Shown: one piece after another, positions 35,603 through 44,819 of the stretch
Layout of the letters: every line of letters starts with the position of its first letter
Position numbering within the stretch: position 1 is the stretch's first letter
Source: an uncultured Arenicella sp.
GTDB taxonomy: Bacteria > Pseudomonadota > Gammaproteobacteria > Arenicellales > Arenicellaceae
Assembly (NCBI GenBank): GCA_947499305.1
Contig: CANMNN010000026.1
Span: forward strand, 1-64,000
Direction of reading: 5' to 3'
Length of the DNA stretch: 64,000 nt
Notes under the pieces: model-generated
The model's database searches: none
What the model saw: only the letters and a program-made list of their open reading frames with translations
What the model was told of the DNA's origin: nothing
Program-made: the position numbers and the translations under genes

Positions 35603-36126
35603 AAACACGCTTAATCATCGCAGGAATACTGCTCGTGAGCATTGGCGCTGGCGCTGCGGTTTTGTGGCAGCCATCGTTAGACAGAATTCATTCGCATATC
35701 GCGTCTGAGCACCAAAATGTGCAACATTTAACCGCGGAACAATATCAAAAGCTAAACACCGAGGACGTTGTTCTGTTCGATGTTCGCGAAGTTGATGAGT
35801 TTCAAGTGAGCCACATTGAAGGCGCAATTCAAATTCAACCCAATATAGATGTCGACCAATTCCATGAAGATTATGGCGAGATTCTCGACGGTAAAACAGT
35901 CGTGTTCTATTGCTCAGTCGGGCGTCGATCGTCAGATTTACTAGCACGCCTTGATCCTGTACTCACAGAATCAGGCGCTCAATCATCAGCCAATCTAAAA
36001 GGCGGTATCTTTAATTGGGTTAACCAGAAAAACACACTGAGTGGAAAAAAAGTACATCCCTATAACGCCTATTGGGGGCGCTTGATCGAAGACTCTTCAA
36101 ACATTGCCTACAAACCGGAGAACTAA
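35599..36126 (+). CDS. Membrane-anchored single-domain rhodanese
   Basis: 175 residues from the ATG overlapping the hydroxylase stop (ATGA). One N-terminal membrane segment (LIIAGILLVSIGAGAAVLW) is followed by a rhodanese domain: LFDVREVDEFQVSHIEGAI and the active-site loop VFYCSVGRRSSDL (Cys near 98). It probably faces the periplasm. The second rhodanese starts one base after its stop. Confidence 0.85.
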   Translation: MKTRLIIAGILLVSIGAGAAVLWQPSLDRIHSHIASEHQNVQHLTAEQYQKLNTEDVVLFDVREVDEFQVSHIEGAIQIQPNIDVDQFHEDYGEILDGKTVVFYCSVGRRSSDLLARLDPVLTESGAQSSANLKGGIFNWVNQKNTLSGKKVHPYNAYWGRLIEDSSNIAYKPEN

Positions 36127-36127
36127 T

Positions 36128-36541
36128 ATGAAAAACGCCATTTCGAGCTACGCGAAAGTCGCGCTATTGTTAACGCTATTCACCGTCAACTTTACGATGG
36201 CTCACGCCGCTGGTATCAAAAACGGCGTAAAGCATGTTAACGCTCAAGAAGCCCATAACTTGCTCAACAGCGAAAAAACCATTCAGGTACTTGATGTAAG
36301 AACCGCACGTGAGTTCCAACAAGGTCACTTAGAAGGCGCTATCAATATTGATTACTATGCGGACGATTTTGCTGATCAGCTAAAAGCGCTAGACCCGAAC
36401 ACTGAGTATCTAGTGCATTGCCGCTCAGGTGTTCGCAGCGGTAAATCCTTGGCAATACTGAAATCTGCAGGTGTTAAAAAACTAATCCATCTTGATGGCG
36501 GCATTAACGCATGGCTTTCTAAGGATTTGCCGCTGAATTAA
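36128..36541 (+). CDS. Exported single-domain rhodanese
   Basis: 137 residues from ATG 36128 with CGGAGA ten bases upstream. A signal peptide (to about AHAAG, residue 28) is followed by VLDVRTAREFQQGHLEGAIN and the active-site loop VHCRSGVRSGKSL, ending LIHLDGGINAWLS. It is the third gene of the hydroxylase-rhodanese-rhodanese cluster. It could handle sulfane sulfur in the periplasm; this is inference. Confidence 0.87.
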   Translation: MKNAISSYAKVALLLTLFTVNFTMAHAAGIKNGVKHVNAQEAHNLLNSEKTIQVLDVRTAREFQQGHLEGAINIDYYADDFADQLKALDPNTEYLVHCRSGVRSGKSLAILKSAGVKKLIHLDGGINAWLSKDLPLN

Positions 36542-36664
36542 GGCCGAGGAGAGTTAATAGCTAATAAGGCCATTCTTCAGCGGTGAAGTATCTACAGAAA
36601 AACGCTGAATCTTGCGCTTTATGTTTTGACTTTTCATCATTCGTGCATGGTAAGCTATCGTCCT

Positions 36665-36946
36665 ATGTATAAACTGACCTCCCCAATTCTATTCGCATTG
36701 CTACTGCTGCTGTCTCAGACTGCACTGGTATCGCATGACGTTCAGCATTTGGGTAATGCTCACAGTGAGATTTGCGCGGTTTATGCATCCCAAGATCACA
36801 GCGCCAGCAGTGCGGCAGACTGTGCCGAGCACAATGCTCAAATTACATCGCAAGACGTTCAGCTTGCTATCACCGATATAGTAGAACCGATCACGGTTTC
36901 TGCATACGCTTCTCGCGCTCCACCAAAAACACGTTTTACCTCATAA
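36665..36946 (+). CDS. Small exported His/Cys-containing protein upstream of the zinc receptor
   Basis: 93 residues from ATG 36665. A hydrophobic signal segment (SPILFALLLLLSQTALVS) is followed by a short region with HDVQHLGNAHSEIC and further His and Cys residues, then a Ser/Ala-rich tail. I do not recognise a named family, but small proteins of this kind often precede zinc-regulated TonB receptors. The His/Cys pattern suggests metal binding. I found no convincing Zur box in the 123 bases upstream. Confidence 0.6.
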   Translation: MYKLTSPILFALLLLLSQTALVSHDVQHLGNAHSEICAVYASQDHSASSAADCAEHNAQITSQDVQLAITDIVEPITVSAYASRAPPKTRFTS

Positions 36947-37060
36947 CACAGGGCTAACGCTCTAAACTTCAGTTGAATCAGATGCTTCAGCTGTTTTCCT
37001 GTTATTCGACACTTTCTGGGCACTTTTGTCAGTTTGTCGGGACCCTATTTAAGGCTAAAC

Positions 37061-39160
37061 ATGTTAAAAAAATCAGTATACGCAGTGCTCCTAGCAAGCA
37101 CGGCAACCTCACCTGCGTTATTAGCGCAATCAAATTCGAGCGAGCTTGAAGAAGTTCTCATCATCGCCCACCCACTTGCAGAGGACGGCACGGCTCAATC
37201 TGTAACCACCCTAAAAGGCGAAGAATTAGCTCGCAAGGTGCAAGGCTCCTTAGGTGAAACCTTATCGGGCGAAGCTGGCATTCAATCAGCAAGCTTTGGC
37301 ACTGCCGTTGGCAGGCCGATCATTCATGGTTTGGCTGGCGCACGTGTTAAGACTACCGTTGACAGAATTGACACACTAGACGTATCGGTTACCAGTGGCG
37401 ATCATGCAGTAGGCGTGGAGCCGTTTATTAGCGACCAAATCACCGTTCTGCGGGGATCGAGCACCTTACTGTATGGAAGCGGCGCGATTGGTGGTGTAGT
37501 TGATGCATCGACCCTGCGTGTGCATTCTGAAGTGCCTGAAGAAACCAGTGGCCGTGTTCAATTACGTGCCGCTGACAATGCCGACGCCCGCAATGGTGCA
37601 TTTGTTCTAGACGCCCCGTTAAGTGATTCGGTCGTCTTACATTTGGACGGTTTTCTAAGCGACGCTGATGATTACGAAATACCGGGCTTCGCCGAATCAG
37701 CTTTTCAAATAGCGGCTGAAGAGGCCGAAGAAGAGGGACATGACGAAGAGGAGGAAGGCCACGATGAAGAAGAAGCTTTCGGCATTCTTGAAGGCAGCAG
37801 AGTAGAGCGACGTGGTGCGGCCATTGGACTAAGCACCGTAGGCGAAAGAGGCTTCGCTGGCTTTAGTCTAAGCTCATTTGATGCCGAGTACGGCTTAGTG
37901 GGCGGCCACGGCCATGAAGAGGAAGAAGGGCACGATGAAGAAGAAGGACATGACGAAGAGGAGGAAGGCGAAGGCCCAGGAATTATCGACCTTAAACAGA
38001 CTCGCTTTGACTTTGAAGCTCAACTAAACAACCCCTTTGCTGGCGTTGAAAGCATTAACTTCCGAGTTGGTGTAAATGATTATGAGCATGAAGAGATTGA
38101 GCCAAATGGCGAAGTTGGAACACGCTTTGAAAACGATGCATGGGAAGGTCGTGTCGAACTTCGACATGAAACCATCGCTGGCTTTGACGGCGCTTTAGGC
38201 ATACAACTAGGTAATCGCGAGTTCAGCGCAGTAGGCGAAGAAGCATTCGTACCACCCGTAGACAGCGACACCTTGGGTGTGTTTTGGGTCGGTCAACGCG
38301 ACTTCGGGAACATCCAATTTGAAACTGGGCTGCGTTTCGAGCAAACGGATTATGAGCCGAGCCTAGCATCGTTAGGCGACCAAGACTTCGATACGCTAAG
38401 CGCGTCATTTGGCCTTGTTCAATCAGTAAACGAGCAATTCACGGTATCGGCCTTACTCGACATCGCTAACCGTGCGCCAACCATAGAAGAGCTTTTCAGC
38501 AATGGCCCTCATTTGGCGACTCAATCCTTTGAGATCGGCGATCCGAATTTGCAAGAAGAAGGCGTAACGGGTTTAACCCTTTCAACGGGCTACAGCAGTG
38601 ATTTAATTCAGCTTGATGCCAGCGTCTATATCTTAGATTTTTCTGACTATATTTTTGAAGCTAATACAGGCGAAATCGAAGACGACTTACCTGTATTTCA
38701 ATTCGGGCAAGACGACGCTCGTTTCACCGGCATCGATATCAAAGGCTTAGTGCATTTGGGCGTGTTCGGAAAAGGCGATCTAGACTTCAACTTCCTTCTT
38801 GATACCGTTCGAGGTGAAGTGGAGCTGAGCTCTGGCGCGGATCAGGCACTTCCGCGAATACCTGCTTCGCGCGCTGGGATAGGCTTGTCTTGGGCCAACG
38901 AAGATTGGACTTTGCGTACGAATTATTTGAAAGTTGATAGCCAAAGTCGTGTTGCGTCATTCGAATTGCCAACCGATAGCTACAATGACCTTAGCGTTTT
39001 CGTTCAACGTAAAGTGGACATTGCTGACACTGAACTAAGTATATTCCTTCACGGAAGAAACCTTACTGACGATGAACAGCGCTACCACGGTTCGATTGTT
39101 AAAGACTTCGCACCAGCGCCAGGTCGACGTGTAGAACTTGGGCTTAGATTAGACTTCTAA
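37061..39160 (+). CDS. ZnuD-like TonB-dependent outer-membrane receptor with His/Glu-rich loops
   Basis: 699 residues from ATG 37061 with a signal peptide (to LLAQS). The plug (VTTLKGEELARKVQGSLGET, FGTAVGRPIIHGLAGARV, LRGSSTLLYGSGAIGGVVD) strongly resembles the zinc/cadmium receptor ZnuD. Two loops are tandem GHDEEE-type repeats, near residues 228-242 and 286-306. ZnuD loops of this type bind zinc. The barrel ends in GRRVELGLRLDF. Zinc uptake is inferred from family and loops. A terminator follows. Confidence 0.87.
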   Translation: MLKKSVYAVLLASTATSPALLAQSNSSELEEVLIIAHPLAEDGTAQSVTTLKGEELARKVQGSLGETLSGEAGIQSASFGTAVGRPIIHGLAGARVKTTVDRIDTLDVSVTSGDHAVGVEPFISDQITVLRGSSTLLYGSGAIGGVVDASTLRVHSEVPEETSGRVQLRAADNADARNGAFVLDAPLSDSVVLHLDGFLSDADDYEIPGFAESAFQIAAEEAEEEGHDEEEEGHDEEEAFGILEGSRVERRGAAIGLSTVGERGFAGFSLSSFDAEYGLVGGHGHEEEEGHDEEEGHDEEEEGEGPGIIDLKQTRFDFEAQLNNPFAGVESINFRVGVNDYEHEEIEPNGEVGTRFENDAWEGRVELRHETIAGFDGALGIQLGNREFSAVGEEAFVPPVDSDTLGVFWVGQRDFGNIQFETGLRFEQTDYEPSLASLGDQDFDTLSASFGLVQSVNEQFTVSALLDIANRAPTIEELFSNGPHLATQSFEIGDPNLQEEGVTGLTLSTGYSSDLIQLDASVYILDFSDYIFEANTGEIEDDLPVFQFGQDDARFTGIDIKGLVHLGVFGKGDLDFNFLLDTVRGEVELSSGADQALPRIPASRAGIGLSWANEDWTLRTNYLKVDSQSRVASFELPTDSYNDLSVFVQRKVDIADTELSIFLHGRNLTDDEQRYHGSIVKDFAPAPGRRVELGLRLDF

Positions 39161-39183
39161 TCATACATAGCTTGTCTACTCGA

Positions 39184-39232
39184 GCGCCTTGCACTGTTAG
39201 TGAAGACTAGCGTGCAAGGCGCTTTTGGTTTT
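39184..39232 (+). terminator. Rho-independent terminator after the zinc receptor
   Basis: GCGCCTTGCAC (39184-39194) pairs perfectly with GTGCAAGGCGC (39212-39222), followed by TTTTGGTTTT. It lies between convergent genes. Confidence 0.88.
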
Positions 39233-39271
39233 AGAGTACGATGAAACTGAGAATAAGAACTCCGCCTCTAG

Positions 39272-40708
39272 TTAACCGCCCTTGCTCCATAAGCCTTCTA
39301 TTTCTTCCAATGACTTCCCTTTGGTTTCTGGCATAAAACGCCATACGAAAACAAAGGCGACAACGCAGAAAAAAGCAAAAATGTAGTACGGCAAAGCGCC
39401 ATTAAACTCTGTCTGATTAAAGTCACTTCGATTTACTATAGGGAAGGAACTTGCCACTACGCCATTGAATAACCATTGTGCTCCGACCGCGATCGACATG
39501 CACAAACTTCTGGCCTTGTTTGGAAACATTTCAGATAAAACGACCCAAACGATCGGGCCCATAGACAAAGCGAACGAACCAACAAACAATAGAATTGCTA
39601 TTAACGAAGCAATGCCCAGCACTTGCGCTTGAATGGTGTAGCCTAGAACAGCGAGGCTTACAATCATTCCTGCGGTGCCGCACAGATAAAGCGGCTTTCT
39701 CCCCCATTTGTCGACAGTAAATATGGCAACAAATGTAAAAATTAGGTTCACAGCGCCTAGCAATAATTGCTGTTTCAGAGCATCTTGTGGGCCGTAGCCC
39801 AATGCGCTACTAAAGATCTCAGCACCATAGTAGAGAATTGCGTTGATCCCTGATGTTTGTTGAAAAATCGACAACATTACTCCAATAAAGGTGGCAAAAA
39901 TCAGGCCACCCGTGACAAGTCCTTGAATGTTGCTTATTTGAACTTGCTTAAGTGATTGTTCAATTACCGCGTATTCTGATTCGGCCCGTTCTGAGCTCGA
40001 AGAAAACCGAGTTAATACATTCACAGCGTCTTGTTTTCGCCCTTTTAATGCTAACCATCGAGGGCTATGTGGTACAAAAAACAACATAAACAGAAATAGA
40101 ATGGCGACTGGTAACTCTGACCAAAACATCACACGCCAGCCGCGCTCTAAATTATATTGATATATGCTTTGAGATTGCTCGCCGGTGAGCCCAGCACCAT
40201 TACCACCGCCAATATAGTAAGTAGCAAGAAATACCGCAAAAAATCCAACAACAATTGCCAATTGATACAAGGAAACCATTCGACCGCGCTGCGCTGCTGG
40301 TGAGATTTCAGCAATATACATGGGCGCTGCCATGGATGCGAAACCGATGCCTACGCCGCCAATAATTCTATACACAACCAATGTTGAAAGTGAGTCAGCA
40401 ATTCCCGAACCCCACGCTGAAATAGAGAATAGGGCTGCCGCCAGCATAAGAGTGTATTTCCGACTAATCGCGTCAGTTAAATACCCTGCTATCAAAGCAC
40501 CGAAGAAACACCCATACAAAGCACTGCCAACAGCCCAGCCTTGCTCAGCGGGCGATAGCGCTAGATATTTAGTAAAGAACAATTGAGTTCCACCGATAAC
40601 CCCGGTGTCAAAACCAAATAGAAAACCGCCAATGGCAGCAACTAACGCTATTTTTACTACTGATCCCGAATTCTCAGACTTACCTCTTGTAGATTCCACT
40701 ACGGACAC
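39272..40708 (-). CDS. MFS sugar porter (glucose/H+ symporter-like)
   Basis: 478 residues with 12 predicted membrane segments and the sugar-porter marks: GFLFGFDTGVIGGTQLF, the loop YRIIGGVGIGFASMAAPMYI, VPHSPRWLALKGR, QQTSGINAILYYG, DKWGRKPLYLCG and PETKGKSLEEIE. It probably imports glucose or oligosaccharides from beta-glucan breakdown. It lies 37 bases downstream of the GH16 gene on the same strand, so the two share a transcript. Confidence 0.92.
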   Translation of the reverse strand: MSVVESTRGKSENSGSVVKIALVAAIGGFLFGFDTGVIGGTQLFFTKYLALSPAEQGWAVGSALYGCFFGALIAGYLTDAISRKYTLMLAAALFSISAWGSGIADSLSTLVVYRIIGGVGIGFASMAAPMYIAEISPAAQRGRMVSLYQLAIVVGFFAVFLATYYIGGGNGAGLTGEQSQSIYQYNLERGWRVMFWSELPVAILFLFMLFFVPHSPRWLALKGRKQDAVNVLTRFSSSSERAESEYAVIEQSLKQVQISNIQGLVTGGLIFATFIGVMLSIFQQTSGINAILYYGAEIFSSALGYGPQDALKQQLLLGAVNLIFTFVAIFTVDKWGRKPLYLCGTAGMIVSLAVLGYTIQAQVLGIASLIAILLFVGSFALSMGPIVWVVLSEMFPNKARSLCMSIAVGAQWLFNGVVASSFPIVNRSDFNQTEFNGALPYYIFAFFCVVAFVFVWRFMPETKGKSLEEIEGLWSKGG

Positions 40709-40745
40709 CCCTCAATTTTATTATTAGTTTATTTTCTTGGTTCTT

Positions 40746-42122
40746 TCAATCGGCTTGCTGCTTAACAACACTCGCTTTCTGATAAATCCTTACATAATCA
40801 ACTTCCATTTTTGTGGGGAACGCTGAGACATCGGTTGGCCCGCCCGCGCTGCCCCAACCACCACCGACTGCGATGTTCAAGATGAGATGAAACGGGTGAT
40901 CATATGGCCAACCCTCCCATCCTTCACCTTGATTCATATAAGTAAAATACAAAGCGCCATTAAAGTAGACATCGATTCGCTCTGGGCTCCACTCCATTGA
41001 ATACACGTGAAATTCTTCACTGACATTTTTTGCTTCAACACTCGACTTCCGTTGCTCTCCGTTAACCCAATAATAAGCTCTTGTATGAACTGTGCCATGC
41101 ACTCGGTTCATGTCGTAACCAACGTGCTCCATGATATCGATCTCACCTGAATTTGGCCACGCGTCGCAATCGGGGTTACCTTGCCAATCAACACCTGTAT
41201 CGCAGTTAGTCGCATAACGAAACGGATCACTCGGAAGCATCCAAATAGCGGGCCAAGTGCCTTGGCCCGACGGGAGTTTTGCCCGAACTTCCACACGTCC
41301 ATACATTAAATCTGCTTTTCCGGCCGTATGAACTCTTCCAGAAGTGTATAGAGCCTTCTTATAGTCTTCTCGGTGAGCTTCGATCACTAACAGCCCGTTC
41401 TCTACGCGTACGTTTTTCAACCTATCGGTATAGGCTTGATCCTCTCCATTAACCTTTTTTGCGGGCCAAATATCATGGTTCCACTTTTGTGGATCTGGAG
41501 CGCCTTTATAATCAAATTCATCTCCCCATATCATTACCCAATCATTACTGCTGGACACCTTCTTCCTTACAACTAATGCATTTAAGATTGGTGATCCAAC
41601 AATTGGCTCAAGCTCAATATCTAATACGCCATCGTTTACTTTGATATTGCTGGCCATGCGCACCAGAGATGATCTAGCATTTCCATCACGTGCCTGCACG
41701 ACATCGAGTTTAGGGATTACCGTTTGGCCCTCAGCAATGACATTAAATACCCGTTCTCCAATCTTGATACTTTCTGGTTCAGCAAATTTAAAAATCAGGT
41801 CATAGTAGCCATTATCAACCGAGCGCTCGATTGTATTCTTACCTTCTCTATAGGTTCTAAAAACAACACCATCTTGCGCGCCTTTGATGCTTCCTGATAT
41901 GGCAGAGTTTAAAGTAACTTTGTTAGAAGACTCCTTGAGCACCAAAGGGTCGGCTTGATATGCAATGCCATCGGCTCCCATGTAATACTCACCGCCAACA
42001 TTCAATGCCCATTCGACTGATAAGTCTGCCTGCTTTCCAGATGAAGCACTGCTAGCAATTAGGCAATGACTCATGCCTAACGCTGAGATCAGCACAATTT
42101 TGACTAAGGTTCTATAATTCAT
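40746..42122 (-). CDS. Exported malectin-GH16 endo-beta-glucanase (laminarinase-like)
   Basis: 458 residues with an N-terminal signal peptide (about 28 residues). A malectin-like carbohydrate-binding domain spans about 32-190 (GGEYYMGADGIAYQADPLVL, DLIFKFAEPE). The GH16 catalytic domain follows, with the GEIDIMEHVG motif: nucleophile Glu near 327 and acid/base Glu near 332. The WPAIWMLPSD and DYVRIYQ blocks fit the laminarinase/beta-1,3-glucanase branch. It would cut beta-1,3(4)-glucan outside the inner membrane. The combination with the GH3 enzyme at 52866 supports laminarin as substrate. Confidence 0.9.
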   Translation of the reverse strand: MNYRTLVKIVLISALGMSHCLIASSASSGKQADLSVEWALNVGGEYYMGADGIAYQADPLVLKESSNKVTLNSAISGSIKGAQDGVVFRTYREGKNTIERSVDNGYYDLIFKFAEPESIKIGERVFNVIAEGQTVIPKLDVVQARDGNARSSLVRMASNIKVNDGVLDIELEPIVGSPILNALVVRKKVSSSNDWVMIWGDEFDYKGAPDPQKWNHDIWPAKKVNGEDQAYTDRLKNVRVENGLLVIEAHREDYKKALYTSGRVHTAGKADLMYGRVEVRAKLPSGQGTWPAIWMLPSDPFRYATNCDTGVDWQGNPDCDAWPNSGEIDIMEHVGYDMNRVHGTVHTRAYYWVNGEQRKSSVEAKNVSEEFHVYSMEWSPERIDVYFNGALYFTYMNQGEGWEGWPYDHPFHLILNIAVGGGWGSAGGPTDVSAFPTKMEVDYVRIYQKASVVKQQAD

Positions 42123-42187
42123 TTCGGCAAAATCTAAAGTAGTATTTCAGATTCTACTACTCTAGGTTGCCAATGCGGGTTCTTCGA

Positions 42188-42200
42188 CTAAGTTATCGAA
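42188..42200. promoter_or_regulatory. Possible shared regulatory half-site in the GH16/cupin divergent gap
   Basis: CTAAGTTATCGAA, preceded by TTCGA, is identical to a 13-base stretch in the TonB receptor/AraC promoter (51475-51487). It lies about midway between the divergent GH16 and cupin genes. No full palindrome is visible here. Confidence 0.35.
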
Positions 42201-42276
42201 TATTCCGTTATTTATACATTTCACGAGCCTCATGCACGTTAGCATTGAGGCTATAAGTCAGTTTTTTTAAATTGAG

Positions 42277-43293
42277 ATGAATCAGGCCAGTAAAACTAAC
42301 AGTATTAGAGAGTGGACCAACATAGATCGAGCTGCGTTTGAGCGCGATATTGTTCCCCTCAAGCAACCCGCAGTTATCAGAGGTTTAGTAAAAGATTGGC
42401 GACTCGTCCAAGCAGCAAACGCATCTGAAGAAGATGCTGTTAAATACTTAATGTCGCTGGACAATCACACACCAGCCTACACAATCGTCGGCGAGCCTGA
42501 AATTAACGGGCGATTCTTTTATTCAGAAAACCTAGATGCAACTAACTTTAGACGCACACAAGCGGCCATCACAGCTACGCTTGAACAACTTTACGCATTA
42601 CGTAGCAACCCAAACCCTCATAGTGTTGCTATACAAGCTGCTTCAGTCAGAGAAATCATGCCTGATTTCGAATCATCCAACTCGATAAACTTACTCGACA
42701 ACCACATTAAGCCAACTCTCTGGTTAGGTAATCGTGGAGTAGTAGCTCCACACTACGACGTACACGACAATTTAGCTTGTGTTGCTTCAGGTCGGCGCCG
42801 GTTTACGCTATTTCCTCCAGAGCAGATCTCAAACCTTTATATAGGACCAACGCTAAATGCTCCGGGCGGCGTGCCGATTAGTATGGTCGACTTACACAAG
42901 CCCGACTATCAAGCATTCCCGAAGTTCGCAGATGCATTGGCCGCATCTCAATCAGCCCTACTTGAACCCGGCGATGCAATTTACATCCCGACTCCATGGT
43001 GGCATTCAGTTGAGTCTTTGGACAACATAAACGCATTAGTTAACTATTGGTGGGGCGGCTTAGATGAAGAGCACCTATCGCCAAATCATAGCCTAATGCA
43101 CAGCATGCTCACCATCGCGAAGCTCGAACCACATCAACGAGAAGCTTGGCGCCACTTTTTCGACTACTTAGTGTTTCAAGAAACAGGAAACCCCACAGAG
43201 CATTTACCAGATGATTTAGATGATGTTGTCACCACCCTCTCTAACGAGCAGAGGCAGGGTGTATATCAATTTTTAAAAAGTAAACTTAAATAG
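42277..43293 (+). CDS. Cupin-like (JmjC/Cupin_8) putative 2-oxoglutarate/Fe dioxygenase, copy 1
   Basis: 338 residues. The cupin_8 core shows the metal site HYDVHDNLAC (His and Asp near 164), SGRRRFTLFPPEQISNLYIG, then LEPGDAIYIPTPWWHSVESL (distal His near 244). Relatives are widespread in TonB-receptor/halogenase clusters and are presumed hydroxylases; their substrates are unknown. Similar in order and motifs to the second copy at 44820. It converges with the halogenase, 5 bases apart. Confidence 0.85.
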   Translation: MNQASKTNSIREWTNIDRAAFERDIVPLKQPAVIRGLVKDWRLVQAANASEEDAVKYLMSLDNHTPAYTIVGEPEINGRFFYSENLDATNFRRTQAAITATLEQLYALRSNPNPHSVAIQAASVREIMPDFESSNSINLLDNHIKPTLWLGNRGVVAPHYDVHDNLACVASGRRRFTLFPPEQISNLYIGPTLNAPGGVPISMVDLHKPDYQAFPKFADALAASQSALLEPGDAIYIPTPWWHSVESLDNINALVNYWWGGLDEEHLSPNHSLMHSMLTIAKLEPHQREAWRHFFDYLVFQETGNPTEHLPDDLDDVVTTLSNEQRQGVYQFLKSKLK

Positions 43294-43298
43294 CGGCT

Positions 43299-44783
43299 TC
43301 AACTGGCCTTACAATAGTGATTTATAAAATCTTGGTGGCTCGGCAATTGAGCAACCAGAGTGTTCACGTATTGATCGATACCGCGTAAAAAGGAGTTAAG
43401 TTCGTCATCGCTCATCATGTTAACAATTGGGTGATATTGTTCAGGCACTAGGCCCTGCCCAAGCATTACTTGAGTCCATGAATTTTCTCCAAACAGCTCG
43501 GTTGGCACTTTAAAAACCCGACCTGTTTGCTTAAAAAGGTCGATCCGGTGTTGGAGTGACTCAGGGATTTCCATCGATTGGCAGAATCGCCAAAAAGGCG
43601 TGTCGGCTCTATTGGTGACATGGTAGTGCAAAATTATAAAGTCTCTGATGTGCTCAATTTCAGAACTCATCTGAGCATTAAATTCTTTAACATCAGGCTG
43701 GCGAATTCCATCGTAAGGAAACATCTGCATCAAACGCGTGATGCTACGTTGGATTAAATGAATACTGGTGGATTCTAAGGGCTCGATAAAACCACTGGAG
43801 AGCCCCATAGCAATGCAGTTTTTATTCCAATGTTTGCGCCGGGTGCCGGTTTGGAATTTAATCACGCGTGGCTCGTTAATCGGCTCTCCTTCTATATTGT
43901 TCAAAAGTAGCTTTTTACCATCGTCATCTGAGAGATAGCGACTACAGAAAACCAGCCCATTACCAACACGGCTTTGTAACGGTATTCTCCATTGCCAACC
44001 CGCCTCATGAGCAATCGAACGTGTATATGGAACAGGCTCTGAAACCGTTTCTGTCTGAACAGCAATCGCGCTATCCATCGGCAGGTAGTGAGACCAATCG
44101 TCATACCCCGTGTGCAGCGCCTGCTCTATTAGAAGGCCTCTGAAGCCACTGCAGTCAATGAATAAATCGCCTTCAATAACAGCACCAGATTCAAGCGTTA
44201 ACGAACTAATAAAGCCGCTTTCATTTTCAAGGTTGACGCCAACGATCTTCCCTTCGATTCGCTGCGCTCCATGTTCTTCTGCTAATTCACGAAGAAATTT
44301 TGCATAGAGGCCTGCGTCAATATGATAGGCATAGTTCAATCCTTGCTTGGGCGTGATCGCAAACTTGTTCTGCTGTGCAGCAACCAACTCACCACAATAT
44401 TGACCAAAATCTTTGGCTAAATTCATCTGTTGGCCCTTTAACCAAAAATGTTGAAAGCCAGCAGCCCAACAATCTTTGCCGGTAAAGCCGAAAGAATGAA
44501 TGTAGTCCTCCTTTACATCCCGCCAACTTTCAAACGAGATACCTAGCTTAAACGTGCCGTTAACTTTTGAAACAAACTCTTGTTCGTTAATTCCGAGCAG
44601 CTCGTGCAGTTGTATCAGCGTTGGTATGGTTGCCTCACCAACACCAACAGTCGGTATGTCATCAGACTCAATCAGCGACACCTCAAGGGTTTTACCAAGT
44701 AGCTTAGATAAAGATGCCGCGGCCATCCAACCGGCTGTTCCTCCACCGGCGATAACCACTTTTCTGATTTTATTGTGTTCCAT
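43299..44783 (-). CDS. Tryptophan halogenase-like flavin-dependent enzyme, copy 1
   Basis: 494 residues. The FAD motif is VVIAGGGTAGWMAAASLSK near residue 9, the WxWxIP halogenase signature is WQWRIPLQSR near 263, and CIAMGLSSGFIEPLES is the typical later block. Copies of this family accompany TonB receptors in marine gammaproteobacteria and Xanthomonadales, but few have a proven substrate. It lies 36 bases after the second cupin gene, so it belongs to the same transcript. Confidence 0.88.
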   Translation of the reverse strand: MEHNKIRKVVIAGGGTAGWMAAASLSKLLGKTLEVSLIESDDIPTVGVGEATIPTLIQLHELLGINEQEFVSKVNGTFKLGISFESWRDVKEDYIHSFGFTGKDCWAAGFQHFWLKGQQMNLAKDFGQYCGELVAAQQNKFAITPKQGLNYAYHIDAGLYAKFLRELAEEHGAQRIEGKIVGVNLENESGFISSLTLESGAVIEGDLFIDCSGFRGLLIEQALHTGYDDWSHYLPMDSAIAVQTETVSEPVPYTRSIAHEAGWQWRIPLQSRVGNGLVFCSRYLSDDDGKKLLLNNIEGEPINEPRVIKFQTGTRRKHWNKNCIAMGLSSGFIEPLESTSIHLIQRSITRLMQMFPYDGIRQPDVKEFNAQMSSEIEHIRDFIILHYHVTNRADTPFWRFCQSMEIPESLQHRIDLFKQTGRVFKVPTELFGENSWTQVMLGQGLVPEQYHPIVNMMSDDELNSFLRGIDQYVNTLVAQLPSHQDFINHYCKAS

Positions 44784-44819
44784 TTATCTATCCTCTATGA
44801 GTCTTGAAGTAAGAATGAG

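Noticed and set aside
36542-36664. A Zur box upstream of the zinc receptor
   Set aside because: No AT-rich palindrome resembling the Zur consensus was found in this gap or in 36947-37060.
37720-37970. Short DNA repeats that look like a repeat array or CRISPR
   Set aside because: They are codon repeats for GHDEEE-type loops inside the ZnuD-like receptor frame; spacing and content do not fit CRISPR.
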